A stretch of DNA of 64,000 bases from Marinibacterium profundimaris (GTDB lineage Bacteria; Pseudomonadota; Alphaproteobacteria; Rhodobacterales; Rhodobacteraceae), in contig NZ_AQQR01000003.1 of assembly GCF_002210095.1 (NCBI RefSeq), positions 248,001-312,000 of the forward strand, given 5' to 3'. The position numbers were made by a program, and so were the translations under genes. Below the pieces are notes generated by a model that saw only the letters and a list, made by a program, of their open reading frames with translations, searched no databases and was not told the origin of the DNA. Below are positions 1-8,824 of the stretch, piece after piece (position 1 is the stretch's first letter; each line of letters opens with the position of its first letter).

Positions 1-300
<300 letters not shown>

Positions 301-448
301 TCATGCTGATTTTTTCCTCATGGTGAGATAGTTTTCCCAAGAAGCAACTTCTTTTTCTGGACGCGGCGTGCGACGAATGGGATTTCTGGGGCGGACACAG
401 GCCCTTTGCCCAAGGATCGGGCAGCGGCGGGGATTGACGGAGAGCGAC

Positions 449-1171
449 ATGAATTTTCTCGTGCTGCAGCACGACCGGGGCACGCATCCGGCGGCCTTCC
501 TGCCGCTGATCGAGGCGGCCGGCCACCGGGTGATCACGGTCGAGCTGGACGAGGGCGAGCCGCTGCCGCCGCTCGACGGGATAGACGCGCTTTGGGTGAT
601 GGGCGGCGCAATGGATGTCTTCGAAGAGGACAAATACCCCTGGCTGATCGCCGAGAAGGCGCTGATCCGCGAGGCGGTGATCGATCGCGGCCTGCCCTAT
701 TTCGGCATCTGCCTTGGCCACCAGCTTCTGGCCGACGCGCTTGGCGGGGCCTGCGCCTATGGCGGGGTGGAAACGGGCGTGTGCGATGTCTCCCCGCTGC
801 CCGGGGCCGACCTGTTCGACGGAATGTCCGCCCCCTTCCCCGTGGCCCAGTGGCACGGGGTGCAGGTGACCGCGCTGCCCGAGACCGCCACGCTGATCGC
901 CACCTCGCCCGTGTGCCACGTGCAGGCGATCCGCGTGGGCCCGCGCGCCTTTTCCATGCAATCCCACCCCGAGGTCCTGCCCGGCACGATCGGCCACTGG
1001 GCGCAGATGCCCTCGGCCGCCGCGATCCTTGACCGTGAGATCGGGCCGGGCGGCGCGCAGATCTTCGAGGCCCAGGTCACCGAAAACGCCGAGATCTTCG
1101 CCCCCAATGCCCGCCATCTCTTCACCAACTGGTGCCGCGCCGCCGGCATCCCATCGGAGCCCCTGTCATGA
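449..1171 (+). CDS. Class-I glutamine amidotransferase-like hydrolase
   Basis: A 240-residue single-domain protein of the GMP-synthase-type class-I amidotransferase family. The nucleophile elbow FGICLGHQ puts Cys at about residue 88, and SMQSHPEV supplies His173 and Glu175, so the triad is complete. The ATG at 449 is preceded by GGAG seven bases upstream. A longer in-frame extension lacks homology-like sequence. It heads a three-gene operon and its stop overlaps the next start as ATGA. No synthetase domain is attached, so it probably hydrolyses a gamma-glutamyl bond in a small molecule rather than feeding ammonia to a partner. Homologues of this type (IpuF, TdnT/AtdA2) accompany glutamine-synthetase-like amine ligases, which are also present in this window. 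The actual substrate is unknown. Confidence 0.85.
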   Translation: MNFLVLQHDRGTHPAAFLPLIEAAGHRVITVELDEGEPLPPLDGIDALWVMGGAMDVFEEDKYPWLIAEKALIREAVIDRGLPYFGICLGHQLLADALGGACAYGGVETGVCDVSPLPGADLFDGMSAPFPVAQWHGVQVTALPETATLIATSPVCHVQAIRVGPRAFSMQSHPEVLPGTIGHWAQMPSAAAILDREIGPGGAQIFEAQVTENAEIFAPNARHLFTNWCRAAGIPSEPLS

Positions 1172-2175
1172 GCGATCAAAAGGTCTACAGCGCCGGCGCA
1201 TTCACGCTGCAATCGGGGCTGACCCTGCCCGACGCCCGCGTGGCCTATGTCACCCATGGCACGCTGAACCCGGCGAAGGACAACGTGATCCTCTATCCGA
1301 CACGCTATGCCGGCACCCATGACGACCAGCCGCCGCTGATCGGCCCCGGCAAGGCGCTGGACCCCGAGAAATACTTCATCGTCATCCCCAACACCCTGGG
1401 CAACGGGCTGTCCTCCTCGCCCTCGAACACGCCCGCGCCGCTGGGCGGGCCCGATTTCCCGCGTGTCACCCATTACGACAATGTCCTGCTGCAAGAGCAG
1501 ATGCTGCGCACGCTCTGGGGCATCGAGGAGCTGCGCCTTGTCTGCGGCTGGTCCATGGGCGGGCAGCAAAGCTTTCACTGGGCGGCGATCTTCCCCGGCC
1601 GGGTGCGCGCGATGTCGTGCTTCTGCGGCCAGGCGATCACCGCGCCGCATACCCATGTCTTCCTTGAAGGCATGAAATACGCGCTGAAGACCGACGCGGC
1701 CTTCATGGGCGGGTATTACAGGGAACAGCCCTGGCGCGGCTTCACCGCGCAGGGCCGCGCCTGGGCCGGCTGGGCGCTCAGCCAGGAGTGGTACCGGCAG
1801 GAACGCTGGCGTGATCTGGGCTTCACCTCGCTCGAGGATTACCTCAAGCGCGCCTGGGACGGCGCCTATTTCAAGCGCGATGCCAATGACATGCTCTCGC
1901 TGATCGCCACATGGCAGGCCTGCGACATCTCGGACAACCCGCTTTACAACGGCGACCGCGCGGCGGCGCTCGGGGCGATCACGGCCCGGTCGATCATCAT
2001 GCCCGGGCGCACCGATTTCTATTTCCCGCCCGAGGACAACGCGGCCGAGGTGGCGCAGATGCCCAATGCCGAGCTGCGCGTGATCGAGAGCATCTGGGGC
2101 CATTACGCCGGCGGCGGCAAGCTCCAGGCCGACACCGATTTCGTCGATGCCGCGCTGAAGGAGCTGCTCGCGTGA
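1168..2175 (+). CDS. MetX-like alpha/beta hydrolase (homoserine O-acetyltransferase family)
   Basis: A 335-residue alpha/beta-hydrolase fold protein with the nucleophile elbow VCGWSMGGQQ (Ser about 129). A late acid in IMPGRTDFYFPPEDN and a His in IWGHYAGGG complete the triad. The opening (QSGLTLPDARVAYVTHGTLN) and NGLSSSPSNT are typical of the MetX/homoserine O-acetyltransferase superfamily. Many members outside methionine synthesis are hydrolases or acyltransferases of unknown substrate. The start at 1168 overlaps the amidotransferase stop (ATGA), and its own stop overlaps the GMC oxidoreductase start (GTGA), so the three are translationally coupled. No methionine genes are nearby, so a methionine role is not assumed. 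Confidence 0.82.
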   Translation: MSDQKVYSAGAFTLQSGLTLPDARVAYVTHGTLNPAKDNVILYPTRYAGTHDDQPPLIGPGKALDPEKYFIVIPNTLGNGLSSSPSNTPAPLGGPDFPRVTHYDNVLLQEQMLRTLWGIEELRLVCGWSMGGQQSFHWAAIFPGRVRAMSCFCGQAITAPHTHVFLEGMKYALKTDAAFMGGYYREQPWRGFTAQGRAWAGWALSQEWYRQERWRDLGFTSLEDYLKRAWDGAYFKRDANDMLSLIATWQACDISDNPLYNGDRAAALGAITARSIIMPGRTDFYFPPEDNAAEVAQMPNAELRVIESIWGHYAGGGKLQADTDFVDAALKELLA

Positions 2176-3695
2176 CACGCCCCGACGTCATCGTCGTCGG
2201 CGCAGGCTCGGCGGGCTGCGCGCTGGCCGAAGGCCTCTCCCGCGATCCGACCTGCGAGGTCCTTCTGATCGAGGCCGGCCCGCCCGGCCGCCACCCGTTC
2301 CTTACCATGCCCGCCGGTGTCGCCAAGGCCATCGGCGCGCCGCACTGGAACTGGCATTTCGAGACAGTGCCGCAGGCCCATATGGACGGCCGGCGCCTGT
2401 ATGTGCCCCGTGGCCGGGCCCTTGGTGGGTCGTCGGCGATCAACGCCATGGTCTGGGTCGTGGGCCATCCGTCGGATTACGACGCCTGGGACTGCCCCGG
2501 CTGGGACTGGGCCTCGGTCGCGCCGGTGCTGGCCGAGGTCGAAGAGATCATGACCCCGGCCACGCCCCCCTCAGGCCCCGCCTTTGATGCCTTCCTGACA
2601 GCCGGCGCCGAGATGGGCTTTGCCCGCCACGACACCGTGGACGGGCGCAAGGACGGCTTCGGCCTCTTCCGCCTCAACGTGCTGAACGGCCGCCGCCACT
2701 CGGCCGCCGCCGGTTTCCTGCGCCGCGCCGCCGGGCGCCCGAACCTTGCCGTGAAGACCGGCGTGCAGGTCCTTGGCCTGCTGGGCGGCGCGAAGATCGA
2801 AGGCGTGCGCCTGGCCGATGGCGAGATCCGCGCCGGTCACGTCGTGCTGGCCGCCGGTGCCATCGGCACGCCGCATCTGATGATGCTCTCCGGCCTCGGT
2901 CCGGCCGATCACCTGTCGGCGCTGGACATCCCCGTTCATGCCGACCTGCCCGGCGTGGGCGGCAACCTGCACGACCACCTCGAGGTCAAGGTCAAGCACC
3001 GCATGACCCGTCCACTCTCGCTCTGGGATCACGCGAAGTTCCCCAACAACCTGCTGACCGGCGCGCGCTATCTGGCCACCGGCACCGGCGCCGGCCGCCT
3101 GCAGGGGCTGGAGGCCGGCGCCTTCCTGCGGCTCGACCCCGCCAGCACCGCACCGGACACACAACTGCATTTCATCAACGCGCTGGCCTTCGACGGCGCC
3201 ACGGCGGAGGACCGCGGCCACGGCTTTGCCATCGACACGACCCAGCTTCAGCCCGAAAGCCGTGGCACGCTTCGCCTTGCCTCGGCCGATCCGTCGGCCA
3301 GACCGCTGATCGACCCGAACTACCTCGCCTCCGAAACCGACCGCCGCCTGCTGCGCGAAGGCCTCAAGCTGCTGCGCGACCTCTGCCGCCAGCCCGGCCT
3401 TGCCGCCATCACCGGCGAAGAACTCCGCCCCGGCCCCTCCGCCACCTCGGATGCCGATCTCGACGCGGTGGTCCGCGCCACGGCGGATTCGATCTATCAC
3501 CCCGTCGGCACCGCCCGGATGGGCGCGGATGGCGAGGCCGTGGTCGACCCCGCCACGCTTGCGGTGACCGGTGTCGCGGGCCTCTCCGTCGCCGACGCCT
3601 CGATCATGCCGCGCATCACCTCGGGCAACACCAACGCGCCCTCGATGATCATCGGCACGCTGGGCGCGAAGAAGATCGCCGCGGCCTTGCGCTGA
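2172..3695 (+). CDS. GMC-family FAD-dependent oxidoreductase (choline dehydrogenase-like)
   Basis: A 507-residue glucose-methanol-choline oxidoreductase. The N-terminal FAD motif VIVVGAGSAGCALAEGLS is followed by the GMC signature GRALGGSSAINAMVW near residue 80. The C-terminus has the catalytic His in YHPVGTARMG and the ITSGNTNAPSMIIG motif. Start is GTG at 2172, overlapping the previous stop, so it is coupled to the two upstream genes. The family oxidises primary alcohols such as choline, ethanolamine derivatives or aromatic alcohols to aldehydes. Near an amine-related cluster it could oxidise an alkanolamine or a gamma-glutamyl alkanolamine, but that is inference. No betaine-aldehyde dehydrogenase or BetI is present, so BetA itself is unlikely. 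Confidence 0.88.
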   Translation: MTRPDVIVVGAGSAGCALAEGLSRDPTCEVLLIEAGPPGRHPFLTMPAGVAKAIGAPHWNWHFETVPQAHMDGRRLYVPRGRALGGSSAINAMVWVVGHPSDYDAWDCPGWDWASVAPVLAEVEEIMTPATPPSGPAFDAFLTAGAEMGFARHDTVDGRKDGFGLFRLNVLNGRRHSAAAGFLRRAAGRPNLAVKTGVQVLGLLGGAKIEGVRLADGEIRAGHVVLAAGAIGTPHLMMLSGLGPADHLSALDIPVHADLPGVGGNLHDHLEVKVKHRMTRPLSLWDHAKFPNNLLTGARYLATGTGAGRLQGLEAGAFLRLDPASTAPDTQLHFINALAFDGATAEDRGHGFAIDTTQLQPESRGTLRLASADPSARPLIDPNYLASETDRRLLREGLKLLRDLCRQPGLAAITGEELRPGPSATSDADLDAVVRATADSIYHPVGTARMGADGEAVVDPATLAVTGVAGLSVADASIMPRITSGNTNAPSMIIGTLGAKKIAAALR

Positions 3696-3733
3696 TGCCA
3701 CTCGGGCGGTGGCGCCGGTCGAGAGGGCGGGAT

Positions 3734-4033
3734 GGAGTATTTTTGCAAAGGTGAAGACTGGGGGTAACGCCTGACGCTCAGGGCGGCGCCTGTCGCCACG
3801 TTGGGGAGCCGCGGTGGAGAACACGGGCACGCCAAACGGATCATGCGCGGGTGGGACGGGCGTGTTGGAGTATTTGGACCAAGAAGAAGACAGGGGCGCG
3901 CATAGGCCCGGGGCTGGAGAAGGCGTATGGCAAGGGAGCCGCGGTTGAGACGGCCGTCGCCCCGCCCCCGGAATTGGCGCTGGTGGAGAGGCATGGCGCC
4001 ACGCCCCTGCTTCACCTTGGATACAAATACTCC
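3734..4033. repeat. Three copies of a GGAGTATTT...AAGGTGAAG interspersed repeat
   Basis: The 382-base gap between the convergent GMC and P450 genes (3696-4077) has no convincing gene. It holds three degenerate copies of a 23-24 base motif, GGAGTATTT, five or six variable bases, then AAGGTGAAG. Copies lie at 3734-3756 (+), 3867-3889 (+, ending AAGAAGAAG) and 4010-4033 (-). I remember similar GGAGTATTT-type sequences near gene ends in Rhodobacterales, but cannot search here. Function is unknown. No terminal repeats or transposase point to an insertion sequence. Confidence 0.6.
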
Positions 4034-4077
4034 TGTCCGACGGCCCGGCAAGGACCGCCGCTTCAGAACAGGGTGCC

Positions 4078-5274
4078 TCAGCCGCGCGCCTCGAAGGCGA
4101 TGGGCAGAGAGATCGGGCCGGTGTTGCCGCTGTCGGCCAGCCAGGTGGCCTTGCCATCCGCGCGCGGCGCCCCCATGCGGGCCGACAGCACGCGATAGGC
4201 CACCGCCATGTCATTGCGCGCCACCAGGTTGCCCAGGCAATGGTGGATGCCGCCGCCGAAGCCGTAGTTGCGCGCGCGTTTCGCGGTGATGTCGAAGGGG
4301 GCCTCGCCCATCACCGCCGGATCCGTGCCCGCGCTTTCGGAATAAAGATGGATCACCGTGCCCTTCGGGATCGTCACATCGCGGTAGGTGAAGGTCTCGA
4401 TCGCCTCGCGCGTGACCCATGTGATCGTCGGGCGCATGCGCATGACCTCACTCGCCGCCGCCATGTCCAGCGAGGGATCCGCCGCCAGCGCCTCCCACTG
4501 GTCCGGGTGATCCATGAACATCGAGATCCCCAGCCCCAGCTGGTTGCGTGTCGTGTCCACCCCGGCGAAGGCCAGCATCATCGCGAGGTTGTGCAGCTCC
4601 TCCGGGCTCAGCCGGTCGCCGTCCTCGGTGGCCTGCACCATGATCGACAGGATGTCGTCGCCGGGCGCGTCCTGACGCTGGGCCAGAACTTCGGTGATGT
4701 AATCGCCCAGCTCGATCGTCGCCGCCTCGACATTGGCGGCCTCGGACGGAAAGTTGACCCCCAGCGCCAACCCCATCGTCGCCGAAGTGCGCAGGATGAA
4801 CGGCGCCTTGTCTTCGGGCAGGCCCAGCAGCAGGCAGAGCACCCGCGCCGCGTAAGGATCGGCGAACTCGGCCATGAAATCGCAGGCACCGCGCGCGATG
4901 AACCCGTCGGCGAGGTCGTTGGCGACGCGCTCGAACTCCGGCATCAGCGCCTTGACGACCTTGGGCGAAAACGCCGGGTTCACCAGCCGCCGCAGCCGCC
5001 AGTGGTCCTCGCCCTCGGTCACCAGGATCGAACGGTTCCACCAGTCGTGGAACACGCCCGAGGTCACGCCGTTCAGCTCCGGCCAGTTCTGCGAGCCCTG
5101 GATCAGGGACTTGTGGGTCAAGAGCTCGCCCATCTCCTTGTGGCGCAGCACCGCCAGCCCGTAGGGCGTGCGGGCGAACCAGCTTTCCTCGCGCGCCTTC
5201 CGCACCGGGTCGGACCGGAGCGAAAAGGCCGGGTTGGCGACATCGAGGTAAGGCGCGTCGTCAAGCGACATCAT
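4078..5274 (-). CDS. Cytochrome P450
   Basis: A 398-residue soluble bacterial P450. It shows the I-helix oxygen-activation motif AFAGVDTTRNQ, the K-helix ExxR as EVMR, and the heme-ligand loop FGGGIHHCLGN with the axial Cys near residue 346. The ATG start at 5274 shares one base with the TGA stop of the glutamine-synthetase-like gene, so the two are translationally coupled; a second ATG follows directly. It is a class-I type enzyme that needs ferredoxin and a reductase, and none is seen in the window. The coupling suggests it hydroxylates or dealkylates the product or substrate of the ligase. Substrate is unknown. Confidence 0.92.
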   Translation of the reverse strand: MMSLDDAPYLDVANPAFSLRSDPVRKAREESWFARTPYGLAVLRHKEMGELLTHKSLIQGSQNWPELNGVTSGVFHDWWNRSILVTEGEDHWRLRRLVNPAFSPKVVKALMPEFERVANDLADGFIARGACDFMAEFADPYAARVLCLLLGLPEDKAPFILRTSATMGLALGVNFPSEAANVEAATIELGDYITEVLAQRQDAPGDDILSIMVQATEDGDRLSPEELHNLAMMLAFAGVDTTRNQLGLGISMFMDHPDQWEALAADPSLDMAAASEVMRMRPTITWVTREAIETFTYRDVTIPKGTVIHLYSESAGTDPAVMGEAPFDITAKRARNYGFGGGIHHCLGNLVARNDMAVAYRVLSARMGAPRADGKATWLADSGNTGPISLPIAFEARG

Positions 5275-6743
5275 CACGGCAGGCACTCCATGTAGGTGTC
5301 CTTGTCCCAATCGGTGACGGTGGACATGAAGCGCGCCCATTCGTCGGATTTGTACTCATGGTAAAGCCGGAACATCTCTCCCGGAAGGCCGCGCTGCACG
5401 ACCTCGTCGTTTTCCAGGTGGATCAGCGCCTCGCCCAGGGACATCGGCAGCTTCTTGACCTTCTTGCCCTGCGCCATCGCGTCGTAGATGTTGCGCTCTT
5501 CCGGCTGGCCCGGATCCAGGTCGTTGTCCAGCCCGTCATCCATCGCCGCCAGCAGGGCCGAGCCCATGAGATAGGGGTTCACCATGGAATCCACGCTGCG
5601 GTATTCGAACCGCCCCGGGGCCGAGACGCGCAGGCCCGTGGTGCGGTTCTGGAACCCCCAGTCGGAGAAGACCGGCGCCCAGAAGCCCGTATCCCACAGC
5701 CGGCGGTAGGAATTCACCGTCGAGGCGCCGATCGCCGTCAGGGCCTGCAGGTGCTGCACCACCCCGCCGATCGCCTTGAGCCCCGTCTTGCCCGGCATCT
5801 GCGGGTCGTCCGTATCGGGCATAAAGGTGTTATCCCCGCCCGAGACATACATGTAATTCTCTTCCATTCCCGGCAGGTTGTCGGGGTCGTTGCCGGTCTT
5901 TTTGAACACGTCCTCGCCCGCGGTCCACAGCGACATGTTGTGATGGCAGCCCGAGGCCGAGACACCCATGAAGGGCTTTGTCATGAAACAGGCGAAGATC
6001 CCGTTTTCGCGCGCGACCTGAGCGCAGAGCTGCCGGTAGGTGGTCAGCCGGTCGGCGTTGCGCAGCACATCGTCGAAGGTCCAGTTCAGTTCCAGCTGGC
6101 CGGGCGCGTCTTCGTGATCGCCCTGGATCATGTCGAGGCCCATCTTCCTTGCATAGCGGATCACCTGCATCGACACCGGGCGCAGGCTTTCGAACTGGTC
6201 GATGTGATAGCAATAGGGCTTGGAATAGCCCGGCCCCGGCTTGCCGTTCTCGTCGAACTTCAGCCACATCATCTCGGGCTCGGTGCCCATGCGCAGCTGC
6301 AGACCGTGCTTTTCGGTAAAGGCCTTGTGCATCCGGCGCAGGTTGCCGCGGCAATCGGCGGTCAGGTAGGCGCCGGGATCAACCTTTTCCTCACGGTTGC
6401 GGAAGAGCGTGCAGTACATCCGCCCGATCTCGGGCGCCCAGGGCAGCTGCATGAAGGTTTCGGGCTCGGGGATGCCGACCAGTTCCGCCGCCTCCGGACC
6501 GTAGCCCATGTAATCGCCCGCGCGGTTGGTAAAGAGGTTCATGGTCGAGCCATAGACCAGCTGGAACCCCTTCTTGGCCACGCTTTCCCAGTGATCCGAC
6601 GGGATGCCCTTGCCCATGATCTTGCCGGTGACCGAGACGAACTGCAGGTACAGGTATTCGATCCCAAGCGCGTCGATCTTGGCGCGGACCTGTTTGACCA
6701 GCTCGTCGCGGCCGGGCTCTTCCACAAAGTCTTCGATATCCAT
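5274..6743 (-). CDS. Glutamine-synthetase-family ligase (probable gamma-glutamylamide synthetase)
   Basis: A 489-residue glutamine-synthetase fold protein with a beta-grasp N-domain and catalytic domain. Visible motifs include TEPEMMW (metal-binding Glu about 155 and 157), GDHEDAPGQLELNW, ASGCHHNMSLW, NSYRRLWDTGFWAP and GRFEYRSVDSMVNPYL. It is longer than the usual 430-460 residues of GlnT/GMAS/PuuA proteins and lacks the adenylylation-type C-terminus of GlnA. Such proteins use ATP to join glutamate to an amine. The start at 6743 has a GGAAAGGAAGAG ribosome-binding region. It is coupled to the P450 downstream and divergent from the ammonium transporter. A plain ammonia-assimilating role cannot be excluded, but a paired P450 argues for an organic amine. 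Confidence 0.85.
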   Translation of the reverse strand: MDIEDFVEEPGRDELVKQVRAKIDALGIEYLYLQFVSVTGKIMGKGIPSDHWESVAKKGFQLVYGSTMNLFTNRAGDYMGYGPEAAELVGIPEPETFMQLPWAPEIGRMYCTLFRNREEKVDPGAYLTADCRGNLRRMHKAFTEKHGLQLRMGTEPEMMWLKFDENGKPGPGYSKPYCYHIDQFESLRPVSMQVIRYARKMGLDMIQGDHEDAPGQLELNWTFDDVLRNADRLTTYRQLCAQVARENGIFACFMTKPFMGVSASGCHHNMSLWTAGEDVFKKTGNDPDNLPGMEENYMYVSGGDNTFMPDTDDPQMPGKTGLKAIGGVVQHLQALTAIGASTVNSYRRLWDTGFWAPVFSDWGFQNRTTGLRVSAPGRFEYRSVDSMVNPYLMGSALLAAMDDGLDNDLDPGQPEERNIYDAMAQGKKVKKLPMSLGEALIHLENDEVVQRGLPGEMFRLYHEYKSDEWARFMSTVTDWDKDTYMECLP

Positions 6744-7102
6744 CCGCGGCTCTTCCTTTCCCTGTTGTCCTGATCCCTGTCCGTTCGGCGCAGCCCTGAG
6801 AGCGCGCCCGGATCTGCCCTCAGACAGAGCGGACGAATCACGCCCTGTCCAATGATTGATATTACCGAGGGGAAAATTTTCTTCGTGACAGTGGAATTGT
6901 TACGCAATGCGGCATTCGGCGTTCACGCCCTGCCCAAGGAATGGGCGCTTTCGGATCAGTCGGTCACCGTAACAGGCACAGCCCCGGTTTCGGGCCCCTG
7001 CCCCCGAGTCGCCATTTTGTCTGTCGGGAAACATTATTCACTCTGGCGCAAGGGGTGGCCGCGCTCGTGGTAACGCCCGTGGAAACGACAGGGATAGAGA
7101 CA
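6744..7102. other. Divergent promoter region between the GS-like gene and amt
   Basis: A 359-base gap between two genes transcribed away from each other, so it must hold both promoters. An AT-richer stretch at about 6855-6905 (GGGGAAAATTTTCTTC and neighbouring bases) is the likely promoter core. I do not see a clean sigma-54 box (GG-N10-GC with TTGC) or a convincing NtrC dyad. No gene-like open frame is convincing here. Confidence 0.5.
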
Positions 7103-8455
7103 ATGGAACAGCAAATCGCCGAGCTGACGGAGAAGATCGCCGCGCTCGAGGCCGCCCAGGCCATGAGCGGCACGATCAACTCCGAAATCTTCTACTGGTG
7201 GTGTACCGCGCTGATGATCGCGATCCACGCCGGCTTTCTCGCCTACGAGATGGGCGCCAGCCGGGTGAAGAACGTGCTCGCCTCGGGCATCAAGAACATC
7301 CTGGCCTTTGCCTTCATGGTGCCGACCTTCTACTTCTTCGGCTGGTACATCTACCTGGCCTTCTACAACGGCTTCATCCCGGCCGCCGACGGCGCCGCGG
7401 GCCTGCCGTGGGACCTGTCGATGGGTCCGAACCTGGCCGACAACGCCACCGGCATCTTCTGGGCGGCCTTCACGCTCTTTGCCGCGACGACCGCCTCGAT
7501 CTTCTCGGGGGCCGTCATCGAACGCATCCAGACCGCGGGCTTCCTGATCCTCGCGATCCTTCTGGGTTCGGTCGTCTGGATCCTGGGCGGCGCCTGGGGC
7601 TGGCACCCGTCCGGCTGGTTGACGGTGAAATGGGGCTATCATGACGTGGGCGCCGCGGGCGTCGTGCACATGGTCGCCGGCTTCTTCGCGCTTGGCGTGC
7701 TGCTGAACCTCGGGCCGCGCGTGGGCAAGTTCAACCCCGACGGGTCCGCCAACGCCATCAAGGCGCATAACGTGCCCTTCACCATCACCGGCCTGATGCT
7801 GATCATCGTGGGCTTCTTCGGCTTCCTCGGCGGCTGCATCATCTACATGCCGGGCGAACAGTGGATCAACATCTACGGCCAGCCCACGACCCTGTCCGCC
7901 TTCGCGTTCAACACGCTCATGGGCATGGCCGGCGGCATCATCGGCGCCTGGGTCAAGACCCGCGATCCCTTCTGGATGATGTCCGGCGCGCTGATCGGCA
8001 TCTTCTGCGCCGCCTCCGGCCTCGATGTCTATTACCCGCCGCTCGCCTTCCTGCTGGGCGCCTTCGGGGGCTTCGTCGTGCCGATGGTGGCCGTCAAGCT
8101 TGAAAAGATGGGCATCGACGATGCCGTCGGCGCCTTCCCGGTGCATGGCATCGGCGGCCTGATCGGCGTCGTCGCCTGCGGGATCTTCGCCTCCGGCTAC
8201 CCCAACGTGATCGAGGGCGCGCCCCCGGTGAACTTCTTCGGCCAGGTCGGCGGCGCCATCGTGATGGGCCTGCTGGGCTTCATCCCGGGTTACGTGGCCT
8301 CCTACATCCTGAAGGTCTTCGGCCTGCTGCGCGTGCCGGATCACATCCAGGAAAAAGGCCTCGATATCGTCAAGGTCCCGGTCGAAGCCTACCCGGAGAA
8401 CTTCATCCCCGGTCCGGTCAACACCACCGATCCCGTGGCCACCCCGGCCGAGTAA
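7103..8455 (+). CDS. amt: Ammonium transporter (Amt family)
   Basis: A 450-residue inner-membrane ammonium channel with about eleven hydrophobic helices. The pore-lining twin-His and Amt signatures are recognisable in GYHDVGAAGVVHMVAGFFALG and DDAVGAFPVHGIGGLIG. It opens with a short amphipathic segment, MEQQIAELTEKIAALEAAQ, that looks like a coiled coil and is unusual for Amt proteins, which commonly begin with a helix or signal sequence. The ATG at 7103 was chosen because the upstream extension is not protein-like; an internal ATG after the coiled coil (MSGTINSE) is possible. No glnK lies beside it. A 55-residue membrane protein gene follows 15 bases downstream and a terminator closes the pair. 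Confidence 0.93.
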   Translation: MEQQIAELTEKIAALEAAQAMSGTINSEIFYWWCTALMIAIHAGFLAYEMGASRVKNVLASGIKNILAFAFMVPTFYFFGWYIYLAFYNGFIPAADGAAGLPWDLSMGPNLADNATGIFWAAFTLFAATTASIFSGAVIERIQTAGFLILAILLGSVVWILGGAWGWHPSGWLTVKWGYHDVGAAGVVHMVAGFFALGVLLNLGPRVGKFNPDGSANAIKAHNVPFTITGLMLIIVGFFGFLGGCIIYMPGEQWINIYGQPTTLSAFAFNTLMGMAGGIIGAWVKTRDPFWMMSGALIGIFCAASGLDVYYPPLAFLLGAFGGFVVPMVAVKLEKMGIDDAVGAFPVHGIGGLIGVVACGIFASGYPNVIEGAPPVNFFGQVGGAIVMGLLGFIPGYVASYILKVFGLLRVPDHIQEKGLDIVKVPVEAYPENFIPGPVNTTDPVATPAE

Positions 8456-8470
8456 GAAAGGACTTATTCC

Positions 8471-8638
8471 ATGAATACCGCACCTCTTCAAAGCTGGGAC
8501 GGCGCCGAGGCGATCTTCACCTTCGCCGACAAGCCGGCCGTCGTGATGCTGCTCCTGCTCGGCGCGCTGGCGGTGACCGTCGGCACCATCGTGGTCGCCG
8601 CCGTGCACGAAAAGCACGCCTACTCCAACCACAAGTAA
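8471..8638 (+). CDS. Small membrane protein (55 aa) downstream of amt
   Basis: A short frame beginning MNTAPLQSWDGAEAIF and ending HEKHAYSNHK. A single long hydrophobic helix (about residues 23-45: PAVVMLLLLGALAVTVGTIV) is followed by a short His/Lys-rich tail. It starts 15 bases after the amt stop with GAAAGGA about eight bases before the ATG, and ends 24 bases before a strong terminator, so it is in the amt transcription unit. I do not recognise a named family. Position suggests an accessory subunit or regulator of the transporter. This is an inference from context. Confidence 0.78.
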   Translation: MNTAPLQSWDGAEAIFTFADKPAVVMLLLLGALAVTVGTIVVAAVHEKHAYSNHK

Positions 8639-8662
8639 CGCGATCCTCTCTCGCGTGACACC

Positions 8663-8692
8663 GGGCGGTCCCCTTCGGGGGGCCGCCCTTTT
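8663..8692 (+). terminator. Rho-independent terminator of the amt unit
   Basis: An 11-base GC stem (GGGCGGTCCCC with GGGGGCCGCCC) and a TTCG loop, followed by TTTT at 8689-8692. It lies just after the 55-residue membrane protein gene. Confidence 0.88.
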
Positions 8693-8824
8693 GATGGGCA
8701 TAGACGCGCCACGACGCCAGACCCGCGCCCCGCCGCCGGCCGGCGTGATCTGCGTCACATAACGCGCCCGTGATCTGTGTTAACCTGACCGCATCGCTGA
8801 TCCCGTCCGCCCGGAGACCCCGCC

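Noticed and set aside
6744-7102. Possible sigma-54 promoter and NtrC site before amt
   Set aside because: No GG-N10-GC element with a proper TTGC box or clear NtrC dyad could be found by eye.
7034-8758. A minus-strand frame of about 570 codons opposite amt
   Set aside because: Antisense shadow crossing the amt gene, its small partner and the terminator.
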